DNA from: Leptodactylus fallax
Lineage: Eukaryota; Chordata; Amphibia; Anura; Leptodactylidae
NCBI GenBank assembly: GCA_947044405.1
Contig: CAMRHE010000321.1
Location: forward strand, 930,001 to 994,000
Reading direction: 5' to 3'
Length of the DNA stretch: 64,000 nucleotides
The notes below the pieces were generated by a model. That model was not told the origin of the DNA. It searched no databases and saw nothing but the letters and a program-made list of their open reading frames with translations. The translations under genes and the position numbers were made by a program. Within the stretch, counting starts at the first letter, position 1. Each line of letters opens with the position of its first letter. Shown here piece after piece: positions 54,897 through 63,304 of this stretch.

Positions 54897-56237
54897 CTAG
54901 CTGATCAGCCCTTTTGGTGGACGCCTTGGGGTTTTCGGTTGATGCCATCCATCTGACACAGGGCCAGGTGGTGGTTTGGAGGTCAGATCACTGGTTGCAA
55001 TGTCCCATTTATTTAGCAACTTTTTGCCATCTTCCGGGGAGTTGATAACATAAGTAAGGTTGTCTCGGGATACGATCACTCTAACCGGGAATCCCCATTT
55101 GTATAGGATATTATGTTGGTGTAACGCTGTAGTGATAGGGATAAATTGCCTTCTTAGTTGTAGTGTTGCAGCCGAAAGATCAGAGTAGATAGATATTTTC
55201 TGGTATGGATCAGGTAACCGGCCAATTTTCCATGAGGTCAGCAGCACCATCTCTTTAGTGCGGTAAAAATGGATCTTTGCTAGGACATCTCTGGGTACGG
55301 TTTCATCCAGATGTGAAGGTCTTGGGACTGTGTGCGCTCTATCAATAGTTAATTCCATTTTCGTAAGACTTGGTAGTAGCGTGCGCATCAGATCTAGAAG
55401 GAAAACTGTGAGGTTATTCGCAGATACGGACTCTGGAATCCCTCGGAATTTCAGATTGTTGCGCCGCGAGCGATCCTCTAGGTCTGCTATTTTAGATTTA
55501 AGATACGACACATCCTTTTCCACCGCATTGTGAGCATCTATGAGAAGATTATGTGAGGCGGCAAATTCCGCCATTTTAAATTCCACATGAACTGTGCGTT
55601 TCTGCAATTCTTGAAGGTCTCTATCTAGCGGTTTAACCATTAAGGACATGTCTGTTGTCAGAGATTTACAGAAGGCCATAAGCATGTTTTTCATGGAGGC
55701 CTCAGTGAGTAAACTCTCTGTTGCCGAAATATCCGCAAAAAAATCGGTGGATGGCGGTATGTGCTGTGTAGTATCGCTCACCTCTCCTTCTTGGGCCTCC
55801 TCTGTCTGGATCTTGGGCTTCTGTTTGGCCGGGCTAGCAGTAGGCGAGGTGGGTGTCTCCGCATTATGTAGGCCTATAGGCCTCGGTGCGTCGGCCTGAG
55901 AAGGCCCCGAAACCGCGCTCTCCCCGGCCCGCCGGGGAGACGGCCCCGACGCCTCCGGACCTACGCATTCCATCAGCTGATGAAGCGACCGCGCTGACAG
56001 CGTTCTCCGCTGCGCCGATAGCGTAAGCTTCTCCTCCGGAGGGTCTCGAGTTGGAGTCGAGGCCCCGGAGACCGCGCTGGAGTGTAAGCCGCCGCCATAT
56101 TGATCTTCCCCACCTCCGTGGGGGAAGTAAAAATGTGATATTTTCTGCGGCTTTACCGCAGATTTCCTTCTTCTCGGCATCCCTAGAGGTAAGGCAGCTT
56201 TCCCAGTGTCTTTTGGGTTAATATAATCCACGGGCAT
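54897..56237 (-). CDS. L1-like element 4 ORF1 protein
   Basis: An intact frame of 446 codons from ATG 56237. The second methionine at 56180 (MPRRRKSAVKPQ) resembles the basic start of element 1 ORF1 (MPSRSS) and may be the real start. Residues 30-180 are Pro/Ser-rich. Residues about 180-265 form a coiled coil ending DLEDRSRRNNLKFRGIPE, the start of the L1 ORF1p RNA-binding fold, followed by IDRAHTVPRPS, PRDVLAKIHFYRTKE and WGFPVRVIVSRD. By family knowledge it is an RNA-binding chaperone. The frame is intact although ORF2 is truncated. Confidence 0.85.
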   Translation of the reverse strand: MPVDYINPKDTGKAALPLGMPRRRKSAVKPQKISHFYFPHGGGEDQYGGGLHSSAVSGASTPTRDPPEEKLTLSAQRRTLSARSLHQLMECVGPEASGPSPRRAGESAVSGPSQADAPRPIGLHNAETPTSPTASPAKQKPKIQTEEAQEGEVSDTTQHIPPSTDFFADISATESLLTEASMKNMLMAFCKSLTTDMSLMVKPLDRDLQELQKRTVHVEFKMAEFAASHNLLIDAHNAVEKDVSYLKSKIADLEDRSRRNNLKFRGIPESVSANNLTVFLLDLMRTLLPSLTKMELTIDRAHTVPRPSHLDETVPRDVLAKIHFYRTKEMVLLTSWKIGRLPDPYQKISIYSDLSAATLQLRRQFIPITTALHQHNILYKWGFPVRVIVSRDNLTYVINSPEDGKKLLNKWDIATSDLTSKPPPGPVSDGWHQPKTPRRPPKGLIS

Positions 56238-56324
56238 GTCGCTAATTTGTCGCTATAAGAGACTCAGGCCTGGAGCTGTGCAGCTATGCGACCATTCCCT
56301 TCCACAGTCAGGCTCCGCCCCCCC

Positions 56325-56511
56325 AGTTCTGCACTTTTGATACTTTTTCCCGCTATGACGTTCACCCTACGGAAAAATATTTTTACAAGTTTGTAGTCCG
56401 GGCGTTTTCGAACACAGCGATACCTAATGTGTATGTGTCACAGTAATTTTCTACTTTTATATGTATTCTAGGGAAAAGGGATGATTTAGAACTTTTCATT
56501 TTTTTTTTAAC

Positions 56512-56545
<34 letters not shown>

Positions 56546-56934
56546 AGCCCTTCCCTAGGGGGCTTGAACCTGCAATCATTTGATTGCAAGTCCCATAGAC
56601 TGCAATATAACTGTATTATAGTCTATGGGAGAATCACTACATTACTATTGCAGCTGCTCATAGACCAGCCGTAAAATTCCTATGACAGGCCTGGGAGCCT
56701 TCAGTTGGCTCCCAGCTGTCATAGGAACAGGTCGGCTCCTGCGATCTCACCTCGTGGGAGCCGACCTGCAACAGGAAGGTACCCACCGGGCCCGGGGAGA
56801 GTTTGGGGGGGGGCTTACAGGTAGTAATGCCCGCGATTAGAGTGGACTCCACTGTACATTACTGTACAGTACACTGTCTGTTGCTATTACATCATTTATT
56901 GTTTAACACAGTACTTTTTGTGTATATTAAACCT
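56325..56934. repeat. Frog-type dispersed repeat with hairpins
   Basis: It includes the T-run 56512-56534, ccctagggggcttgaacctg, atagtctatggg palindromes, and two imperfect inverted blocks: cctatgacaggcctgggagc with ggctcccagctgtcatagga, and aggtcggctcctgcg with cgtgggagccgacct. It is probably a non-autonomous DNA transposon. No coding frame is credible. Confidence 0.5.
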
Positions 56935-56968
56935 ACAGGTGCATCTCAATAAATTAGAATATTTTTAA
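56935..56968 (+). repeat. Tc1/mariner terminal-repeat fragment
   Basis: acaggtgcatctcaataaat followed by tagaatat is the start of a widespread Tc1/mariner terminal repeat. Only about 30 bases remain before the next element starts. Confidence 0.6.
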
Positions 56969-57325
56969 AACATTCATTCCCCTTACATCCGACAGCAGCA
57001 CAATATGGGGTATCTCTGCCCCTGTGTGTTGTTTAGGACAGGTGGAACCTTTAATTAGCACAAAAAAGGTGCCTCCAACTGGCCCTATAAGAGGGCACAA
57101 GAGACCTCCCTCCACTGTGTTTTTTTCTGTCCTGTGTGGGACAGGTGGACGGAGGTCTCTTGTGACCTCCCGTTGCTAGGGGTTTTTTCTACTCCCGGCT
57201 TGTTTTTAGGAGGTACCTTGGTTCATTGCGCTGTTTCTCTTTCCCAAAGGAAAAACCTCTGGTCCCTTGTGCGTTCGCAGCGCAGCGTTATCCGGCTCAT
57301 CGCACGGCAGGCAGCACGATCCCGG
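56969..57325 (+). mobile_element. Presumed 5' end of the DIRS-type element
   Basis: Sequence from ccgacagcagcacaatatgg to cagcacgatcccgg. It is non-coding and lies immediately before the CR1 insertion, while DIRS gag begins after it. If CR1 is removed, this joins 61831 onward, making it the 5' terminal region of the DIRS element. The inverted terminal repeat cannot be confirmed because the 3' end lies outside the window. Confidence 0.4.
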
Positions 57326-57334
57326 AAGTAAGGA
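57326..57334. repeat. Candidate CR1 target duplication, left
   Basis: aagtaagga, against aagtaggga at 61831-61839 (8 of 9 bases). Confidence 0.5.
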
Positions 57335-57819
57335 GTCACGTGAGGAAGACGTGAGTCACGTGAGCGGGAAGGGACAGCTGTGAGCAGCGTGCGGAGGGGC
57401 TTGCACAGCGGCGAACAGCGGCAGCGGCCCAGTGCGGCCAGGAGAGAGCTGCCGGCTTACTGCCGGGCGGCAGCACAGCGGTGAACAGCGGCAGCGGCCC
57501 AGTGCGGCCAGGAGAGAGCTGCCGGCTTACTGCCGGGCGGCAGCACAGCGGTGAACAGCGGCAGCGGCCCAGTGCGGCCAGGAGAGAGCTGCCGGCTTAC
57601 TGCCGGGCGGCAGCACAGCGGTGAACAGCGGCAGCGGCCCAGTGCGGCCAGGAGAGAGCTGCCGGCTTACTGCCGGGCGGCAGCACAGCGGTGAACAGCG
57701 GCAGCGGCCCAGTGCGGCCTACAAGGGAAGGAGCCACAGACACCCAGACCAGAACAGTGGGGCCAGGAGAGAGCTTCACGGCGGTGAGTAGCGGCCCAGC
57801 ACGGCCAGAAGAGAGGAAT
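57335..57819 (+). promoter_or_regulatory. CR1 5' UTR with 70-bp tandem repeats
   Basis: A 70-bp unit starting gcagcggcccagtgcggcca is repeated at 57421, 57491, 57561, 57631 and 57701 with almost no differences. Ahead of it, tcacgtgag occurs twice (57335-57365), each with a CACGTG E-box. In mouse L1, similar 5' monomers act as internal promoters; the same role is inferred here. The following 57720-57819 segment leads to ORF1. Confidence 0.8.
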
Positions 57820-58836
57820 ATGGAAGAGGAGAAAACTCACATGGTAAGCTGCAGCATATGCTATATGTTTACAGATTTGCCTGACCATAAAGACAACTTC
57901 ACCTGTATGAAATGCAAACTAGTGGCCCTTTTAGAAGATAAAGTGCAGAGGTTGGAAGAAAGAATAGAGACGTTGAGAGGCATCAAAGAAAGTGAGGTTT
58001 TTATTGATGAAGCAGAAGCAAGCCTCTTGAATATAGTAAGGGAAGAAAGTATGAGAGAGCCTACAGTGGTGGAGGCTGAAGCAAACCTCCTAAATATAGT
58101 AAGGGAAGAATACTTGAGGGAACCTACAGAGGCAGATAAATGGATACAGGTGACCAAGAGATGCAAAAGGATCACAAGGCCATCACCACTTACACAGCTA
58201 GGTAACCGATATGAAACTCTTATGCAGACTGATGAAAATGATAAGAATAATCTATCAGCAAAAGAAGAATCAAAAGTCACCCAGAGACAAGAGGGAGCAA
58301 CAAGAAATAGCGTAGCGAGGAAAAAAAGAAGAGTAGTGGTTATGGGCGACTCACTGCTAAGAGGCATAGAGGCAGCAGTCTGCAGGCCAGATATAACGGC
58401 ACGAGAAGTATGCTGCCTCCCAGGAGCAAAAGTTAGGGACGTGGCCGATAGGATTCCATGCCTCTTCAGCTCCAAGGATAACTACCCATTTTTGCTGATA
58501 CATGTGGGTACAAACGACACGGCAAAAAATGATTTACCAACTATTCGTAAAGACTTTCAAAATCTAGGAAAGAAAGTGAAGGAACTGGATGCGCAGGTAG
58601 TATTTTCATCAATTCTCCCAGTTGATGGTTATGGTATCAGGAGATGGAATAAAATACTAGAGGTAAACAAGTGGCTTCGGCAGTGGTGTAGAGAGCAAGG
58701 TTTTGGATTTCTGGACCATGGAGTGAATTACCTCTATGATGGACTCCTTGCTAGAGATGGGATACATCTCACAAAGCCTGGGAAACACATATTTGCCAGA
58801 AGACTTGCCACACTTATCAGGAGGGCTTTAAACTAG
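57820..58836 (+). CDS. CR1 ORF1 protein with zinc finger, coiled coil and SGNH esterase domain
   Basis: 338 codons from ATG 57820 (MEEEKTHMVSCSICYMFTDL). The frame is open further upstream to 57691, but that part is the repetitive UTR. Residues 10-35: CSIC...CMKC zinc-binding pattern. Residues 38-60: heptad coiled coil (LLEDKVQRLEERIETL). A 17-20 residue motif is duplicated (EAEASLLNIVREE / EAEANLLNIVREE). From residue about 170: SGNH hydrolase with VVVMGDSLLRGIE (nucleophile serine), HVGTNDT (asparagine) and DGIHLTKPG (Asp/His). CR1 and related LINEs carry such an esterase, thought to act on lipids or membranes. Eleven bases separate its stop from ORF2. Confidence 0.9.
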   Translation: MEEEKTHMVSCSICYMFTDLPDHKDNFTCMKCKLVALLEDKVQRLEERIETLRGIKESEVFIDEAEASLLNIVREESMREPTVVEAEANLLNIVREEYLREPTEADKWIQVTKRCKRITRPSPLTQLGNRYETLMQTDENDKNNLSAKEESKVTQRQEGATRNSVARKKRRVVVMGDSLLRGIEAAVCRPDITAREVCCLPGAKVRDVADRIPCLFSSKDNYPFLLIHVGTNDTAKNDLPTIRKDFQNLGKKVKELDAQVVFSSILPVDGYGIRRWNKILEVNKWLRQWCREQGFGFLDHGVNYLYDGLLARDGIHLTKPGKHIFARRLATLIRRALN

Positions 58837-58847
58837 AAGAGAAGGGG

Positions 58848-61742
58848 ATGGGAAGTAAAAAGAAAGACAAGAACATGCAGCTAAAGGATATACTAAACAA
58901 GGTTACTAGATGTGGTAATGAGGACCTAAGACAGGATACTCAGAAGGAAATTAAGAAAAAGGAAGTACCAGAGCGCAATCTGAAATGTTTTTACACAAAT
59001 GCGCAAAGCTTGGGAAATAAACAGGGAGAATTAGAACTGATAATACAGAAGGAAAAATATGATGTCATTGGTATTACAGAAACTTGGTGGAACGATAAGC
59101 ATGATTGGAATATACAGATGGAAGGATACAACTTATTCAAAAAAAATAGAACTAATAAAAGAGGGGGAGGAGTTGCATTGTATGTTAAAAAAGATCACAT
59201 TTCCACGGAAATCACAGTTTTACAAAATGATAACTTATTGGAAAATATTTGGGTAACAATTCAGGGGAAAAACAACGATAAGGACATCATAATAGGTGTT
59301 TATTATAGACCACCAGGACAGACAGAAGACAGGGATGAGATTTTTTCACAGCAAATGACCACGCTTTCGAAGAAATTTGAAATTGTTATCATGGGAGACT
59401 TTAATTACCCAGATATTCATTGGGAAACTCACACAGCTACGAGTAAAAGCTCTATCAAATTTTTATCCTCTCTAGCAGACAATTTCATTGCCCAGTTAGT
59501 AGAAGAAAACACAAGAGGAACATCCATTCTGGACCTAGTTTTAACTAATAAGGAGGACATGGTTAAGGAATTAAGGGTAGCAGGGACATTGGGATTCAGC
59601 GACCATGCTATACTCGAGTTTGGGGTTGTAAGAAGAAGAAGACCTGAGAAGACAAAGACTAGAAGACTCAATTTTAGTAGGGCAGATTTTAGGGGCCTAA
59701 AGGTAAGGGTTAGTAGAATTCCATGGCGAAAATTACTTAAGCACAAAAATGCACATGAGGGGTGGGAAATTTTCCGTAGGGAAATCATTAATGCACAGGA
59801 ACTAACAATACCTAGAAGCAAGAAAAATGGGAATCACCTAAAAACTCCAGGATGGATGACCAAAAAATTACATAACCTACTAAAAAAGAAAAAGGAAACT
59901 TACAACAAGTGGAAGATGGGAGCTATATCTAAGGGAGAGTATACAGCAGTTTGCAGACTCTGCAAGATAAGCATTAAAAAAGCCAAGGCTGAATACGAAT
60001 TGAAGCTTGCAAAAGAAGTTAAGAGTAATGTAAAAGGATTTTGGGGATATGTTAAGAGCAAAAGAAAAGTGAAGGAAACCATTGGAGTCCTAAAGAACGA
60101 AAAGGGTGAAAAAGTTAACATGGTGGATCAGCAAGTGGAGTTACTAAATTCATATTTTGTATCCGTCTTCTCCCAAGAAATGGATGGAAATATCAACATT
60201 AATGGTGATAGTGATGAGGGGAATGAGGACTCCAAGCTGATTATAAGTGAAGGTTTGGTAAGAGAACATTTAGCTAAGATTAAGGAAACCAAGTCCCCAG
60301 GACCGGATGATTTACACCCTAGAGTTTTAAAAGAATTAGCAGAGGAAATAACAGAACCCCTTGCAATAATCTTTAATAAGTCATGGGAGACAGGAGTGGT
60401 CCCTCTAGATTGGAAAAGGGCAAATGTGGTCCCCATCTACAAAAAGGGGAATAGGGACGACCCAGGAAATTATAGGCCGGTAAGTCTGACCTCGATAGTA
60501 GGAAAAATCTTTGAACAAATCGTTAAAGAACATTTAATTAGGTACCTGGATGGGAAGGCTTTAATTAATCAAAGCCAGCACGGCTTTATGCCTAATAAAT
60601 CTTGCCAGACTAATCTTATTTCCTTCTATAATAAAGTCACTGAATGGTTGGACCAGGGGAATGCAGTGGACATAGTATATCTTGACTTTAGTAAGGCCTT
60701 TGATAAAGTATCACATAACATTCTTATTGAAAAAATGATCAAGTATGGCTTTGATAAAATATCAGTGAGGTGGGTTCACAATTGGCTTAATGATCGGGCA
60801 CAACGAGTAATTCTAAATGGCTATACATCAAACTGGAAGAAAGTAAAAAGCGGGGTGCCGCAGGGCTCTGTCCTGGGCCCAGTACTTTTTAATATTTTTA
60901 TAAATGATCTGGATGATGGGGCTAATGGGGAACTAATAAAATTTGCAGATGATACAAAGATAGGAGGAATGGCCAACACTAGAGAGGAGAGAGAGTGCAT
61001 CCAAAAGGACTTAGACACACTGGAACAATGGGCTGAGGTGAACAAAATGGTATTCAACAGGGACAAATGCAAAGTTCTACATCTGGGTAACAGAAATGCA
61101 AGAAGCATATATAGTATGGGAGGAATAGTACTAAGTGAGAGTACAGGGGAAAAGGATCTGGGCATAATAATAGATCGCAAACTCAACATGAGTCAACAGT
61201 GCGGTGCGGTGGCTAAAAAGGCTAACCAAATTCTAGGATGTATCAAGACGAGCATTGTAGCTAGATCAAGAGAGGTAATTATTCCGCTGTACTCTGCCCT
61301 GGTCAGACCCCACCTGGAATACTGTGTACAGTTCTGGGCGCCCCAGTTTAAGAAAGACATCGATTCATTGGAGCAGGTCCAGAGAAGAGCAACCAAAATG
61401 GTGGAAGGTCTACAAACCATGTCCTACGAGGAGAGGCTAAAAGTATTGGGACTGCTTAGTTTGCAGAAGAGAAGGCTAAGGGGAGACTTAATAGCGGTAT
61501 TTAAATATCTGAAAGGTTGTCACAGTGCAGAGGGATCTACCCTATTCTCATTAGCAGAAGGAAGCACGAGAAGTAATGGGATGAAACTAAGGGGAAGGAG
61601 ATTCAGATTAGACATTAGGAAAAACTTTCTAACAGTAAGGGTAGTGAGAGAGTGGAATAGGCTGCCACGGGAGGTGGTGAGTTCTTCATCAATTGAAATC
61701 TTCAAGCGGAAACTGGATAGGTATATAGCTGGGATGTTTTAG
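58848..61742 (+). CDS. CR1 ORF2: AP endonuclease and reverse transcriptase (intact)
   Basis: 964 codons, no lesions, start ATG 58848. Residues 45-260: endonuclease with FYTNAQSLGNKQGELE, GITETWWNDKHDW, RGGGVALYVKKD, IIGVYYRPPGQ, IMGDFNYPDIHW and GFSDHAILEFG. Residues about 470-730: RT with KSPGPDDLHPRVLKELAEEI, NYRPVSLTSIVGKIFE, VYLDFSKAFDKVSH (motif A), SGVPQGSVLGPVLFNIFIND (motif B) and IKFADDTKIGG (motif C). The C-terminal part has LYSALVRPHLEYCVQFWAPQ and RDLIA-like RLRGDLIAVFKYLKG. It nicks genomic DNA and copies its RNA from the nick. Length and order are those of complete CR1. Confidence 0.95.
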   Translation: MGSKKKDKNMQLKDILNKVTRCGNEDLRQDTQKEIKKKEVPERNLKCFYTNAQSLGNKQGELELIIQKEKYDVIGITETWWNDKHDWNIQMEGYNLFKKNRTNKRGGGVALYVKKDHISTEITVLQNDNLLENIWVTIQGKNNDKDIIIGVYYRPPGQTEDRDEIFSQQMTTLSKKFEIVIMGDFNYPDIHWETHTATSKSSIKFLSSLADNFIAQLVEENTRGTSILDLVLTNKEDMVKELRVAGTLGFSDHAILEFGVVRRRRPEKTKTRRLNFSRADFRGLKVRVSRIPWRKLLKHKNAHEGWEIFRREIINAQELTIPRSKKNGNHLKTPGWMTKKLHNLLKKKKETYNKWKMGAISKGEYTAVCRLCKISIKKAKAEYELKLAKEVKSNVKGFWGYVKSKRKVKETIGVLKNEKGEKVNMVDQQVELLNSYFVSVFSQEMDGNININGDSDEGNEDSKLIISEGLVREHLAKIKETKSPGPDDLHPRVLKELAEEITEPLAIIFNKSWETGVVPLDWKRANVVPIYKKGNRDDPGNYRPVSLTSIVGKIFEQIVKEHLIRYLDGKALINQSQHGFMPNKSCQTNLISFYNKVTEWLDQGNAVDIVYLDFSKAFDKVSHNILIEKMIKYGFDKISVRWVHNWLNDRAQRVILNGYTSNWKKVKSGVPQGSVLGPVLFNIFINDLDDGANGELIKFADDTKIGGMANTREERECIQKDLDTLEQWAEVNKMVFNRDKCKVLHLGNRNARSIYSMGGIVLSESTGEKDLGIIIDRKLNMSQQCGAVAKKANQILGCIKTSIVARSREVIIPLYSALVRPHLEYCVQFWAPQFKKDIDSLEQVQRRATKMVEGLQTMSYEERLKVLGLLSLQKRRLRGDLIAVFKYLKGCHSAEGSTLFSLAEGSTRSNGMKLRGRRFRLDIRKNFLTVRVVREWNRLPREVVSSSSIEIFKRKLDRYIAGMF

Positions 61743-61830
61743 GAATTCCTGCTTTTGCAGGGGGTTGGACTCGATGGCCCTTGAGGTCCCTTCCAACTCA
61801 CAAACAAACAAACAAACAAACAAACAAACA
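61743..61830 (+). repeat. CR1 3' UTR and (caaa)n tail
   Basis: tgcagggggttggactcgat and gaggtcccttccaactca are the conserved CR1 3' end. The tail is about eight caaa units. Chicken CR1 usually ends in an 8-bp attctrtg repeat, so the tail unit differs. Confidence 0.88.
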
Positions 61831-62117
61831 AAGTAGGGAACCTCCTTATGACGTTTGACCCGTTTTTGGTGCTGTATGAATGTTGTTGGCTTCCTCCCCT
61901 CGCTGCTGGATTACATTTAAAAGGTCTTCAATCCTTTACTTGTTGAGCTGGTGGTTTCTAGCTCCTCGGCTGCGGTTTGCGGTAGCTGGTTTTCCTGACA
62001 TTTTTTTTCTCTTCAAGTGACCGATTTAAAAAAAGTAAGGTACCCCTTGGTTTTTTCTTCTTATGCGATGCTTGGCAATCTTCCATTCTTCAGTGTCACA
62101 TGGCTGTTTGATGTTTC

Positions 62118-63304
62118 AGATGTCATCTTCTGCATCAGGTAATGACGATGGGCTTAGGAAGAAAAAGTCCTCTAAACATGAACACCTAACGTGTTTGGAT
62201 TGCAATACCCCTTTACCTGACAGCTATGATTTTACCCGCTGTCGCCAATGTCGCGCACCTCCGCCGGAAGAACCTTCCATAAGAGAGGTTGTCACTTGGG
62301 TGAAGGACTATAAGGAGGAGTCTCTAAGGAGATCCGTTCTTCCATTGCCCAGATTGCCAAGAGACCGCAGGTTGAGACAATTCTTCCTTACGGAACTCTG
62401 ATGAAGATTATCAGATAGTGGACGAAACACTCTCATCTGACAATTCCATTGAAGATCCCAGCAGGCCGTGCTTCCCACTCGAAAAATTAAGCTGGCTGCT
62501 GAAGTCCATCCGGTCTAAGGATCGTGATGTTGACGGGGAAGACTCCGCGTCCACCTATAGAGGGCCTAGGGTCTTCCAAGTGGACCAGACATTACAAAAA
62601 TTAATGTCCTCAGAGTGGAGATGTCCTGAAAAACCTCTTGTGGTTCCTAGGAGGTTCAGCGCTTTATTCCCAGTTGTTCAATGGGATGAATGGGGTCCTC
62701 TTCCCAAGGTGTGGATATGGCGGTGGCCAAATTGTCCCGCTGCACTATGGTACCATCAGATGATGGAGCAAGGCTTATTCAGCTGCCTCGCCCTAGACCG
62801 CTGTGGCGGTTGTGCCTTGTGAAGTGTCAGCCAAATTACGCACTGACCTGGTCCACCTCGAAGGGACATCGACTCTGGAGTCACCAGAGACAAGCTGGTA
62901 GGGTTTCTAGGCTCAGTTTCCCTGGCAGCTGAATATTTAGCGGAAGCCTCCCACCATCAATTAAGGCTGGCGGCCAAATCCATGGCACTTACCACTACAG
63001 CAGGAAGACCTCTATGGTTAAAACCCTGGAGAGCTGATTCCCCTCAAAATATAATTTGTGCGCATTGCCCTTTGAGCCAGGTAGAGTCTTTGGTAGTGCC
63101 CTAGACGAGATCCTAGAGGGCTTGGCTGACAGGAAGGGTAAAACTTTACCCCAGGCCTTTAGAGGTAGGTCTGACTCTGGCCGTGGTAGAGGCTATCCGC
63201 CTCGTCGTGGACAGCTGTCCCAGGGAGGCTCTAGATATTCCTCTAGAGGCGCCGGCCGGAGATTCCCGAAGTCTGATGATAAAAAAGAGAAGCCTAGCTT
63301 TTGA
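62118..63304 (+). pseudogene. DIRS gag, frameshifted
   Basis: Start MSSSASGNDDGLRKKKSS at 62118. A cysteine cluster CLDCNTPLPDSYDFTRCRQC follows. The frame changes at about 62395, then EWRCPEKPLVVPRRF near 62620, again near 62705 (LPKVDMAVAKLSR), and again near 62815 and 62880. It then reads AKLRTDLVHLEG, LAAEYLAEASHHQLRLAAKS, GRPLWLKPW and FGSALDEILEGLADRKGKTL. The C-terminus is Gly/Arg-rich (GRGRGYPPRRGQLS) and ends at 63302-63304. This layout of capsid-like part plus RG-rich nucleic-acid-binding tail is typical of DIRS gag. At least four lesions make it non-functional as read. Confidence 0.78.

Larger units (their letters stand above)
52455..56324 (-). mobile_element. L1-like element 4, 5' end present, 3' part missing
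   Basis: Minus strand. The 5' UTR ends near 56324 in a C-run, resembling the 5' end of L1-like element 1. ORF1 is intact (54897-56237), and ORF2 has endonuclease and RT up to just past motif C, where the sequence stops at the Tc1 (52454). About a third of ORF2 and the 3' UTR are absent from the window. This is the reverse of normal 5' truncation and implies a later deletion or rearrangement at the Tc1. Confidence 0.85.
57335..61830 (+). mobile_element. CR1 LINE, full length with both ORFs open
   Basis: The order is a GC-rich 5' UTR with 70-bp tandem repeats, ORF1 (57820-58836) with an esterase domain, ORF2 (58848-61742) with endonuclease and RT, and a short 3' UTR ending in the CR1 hallmark ggttggactcgatggccctt followed by a (caaa)n tail. 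No stop or shift is seen in either ORF. CR1 copies are nearly always heavily 5'-truncated, so a complete copy is rare. It appears to have inserted in a DIRS element. This is the best candidate in the window for recent or present activity. Confidence 0.92.

Noticed and set aside
57421..57720. 70-bp repeats considered as a satellite
   Set aside because: The array stops at the CR1 ORF1 leader and starts within its 5' UTR, so promoter monomers fit better.
57861..58475. 204-codon minus-strand open frame
   Set aside because: Antisense shadow of CR1 ORF1.
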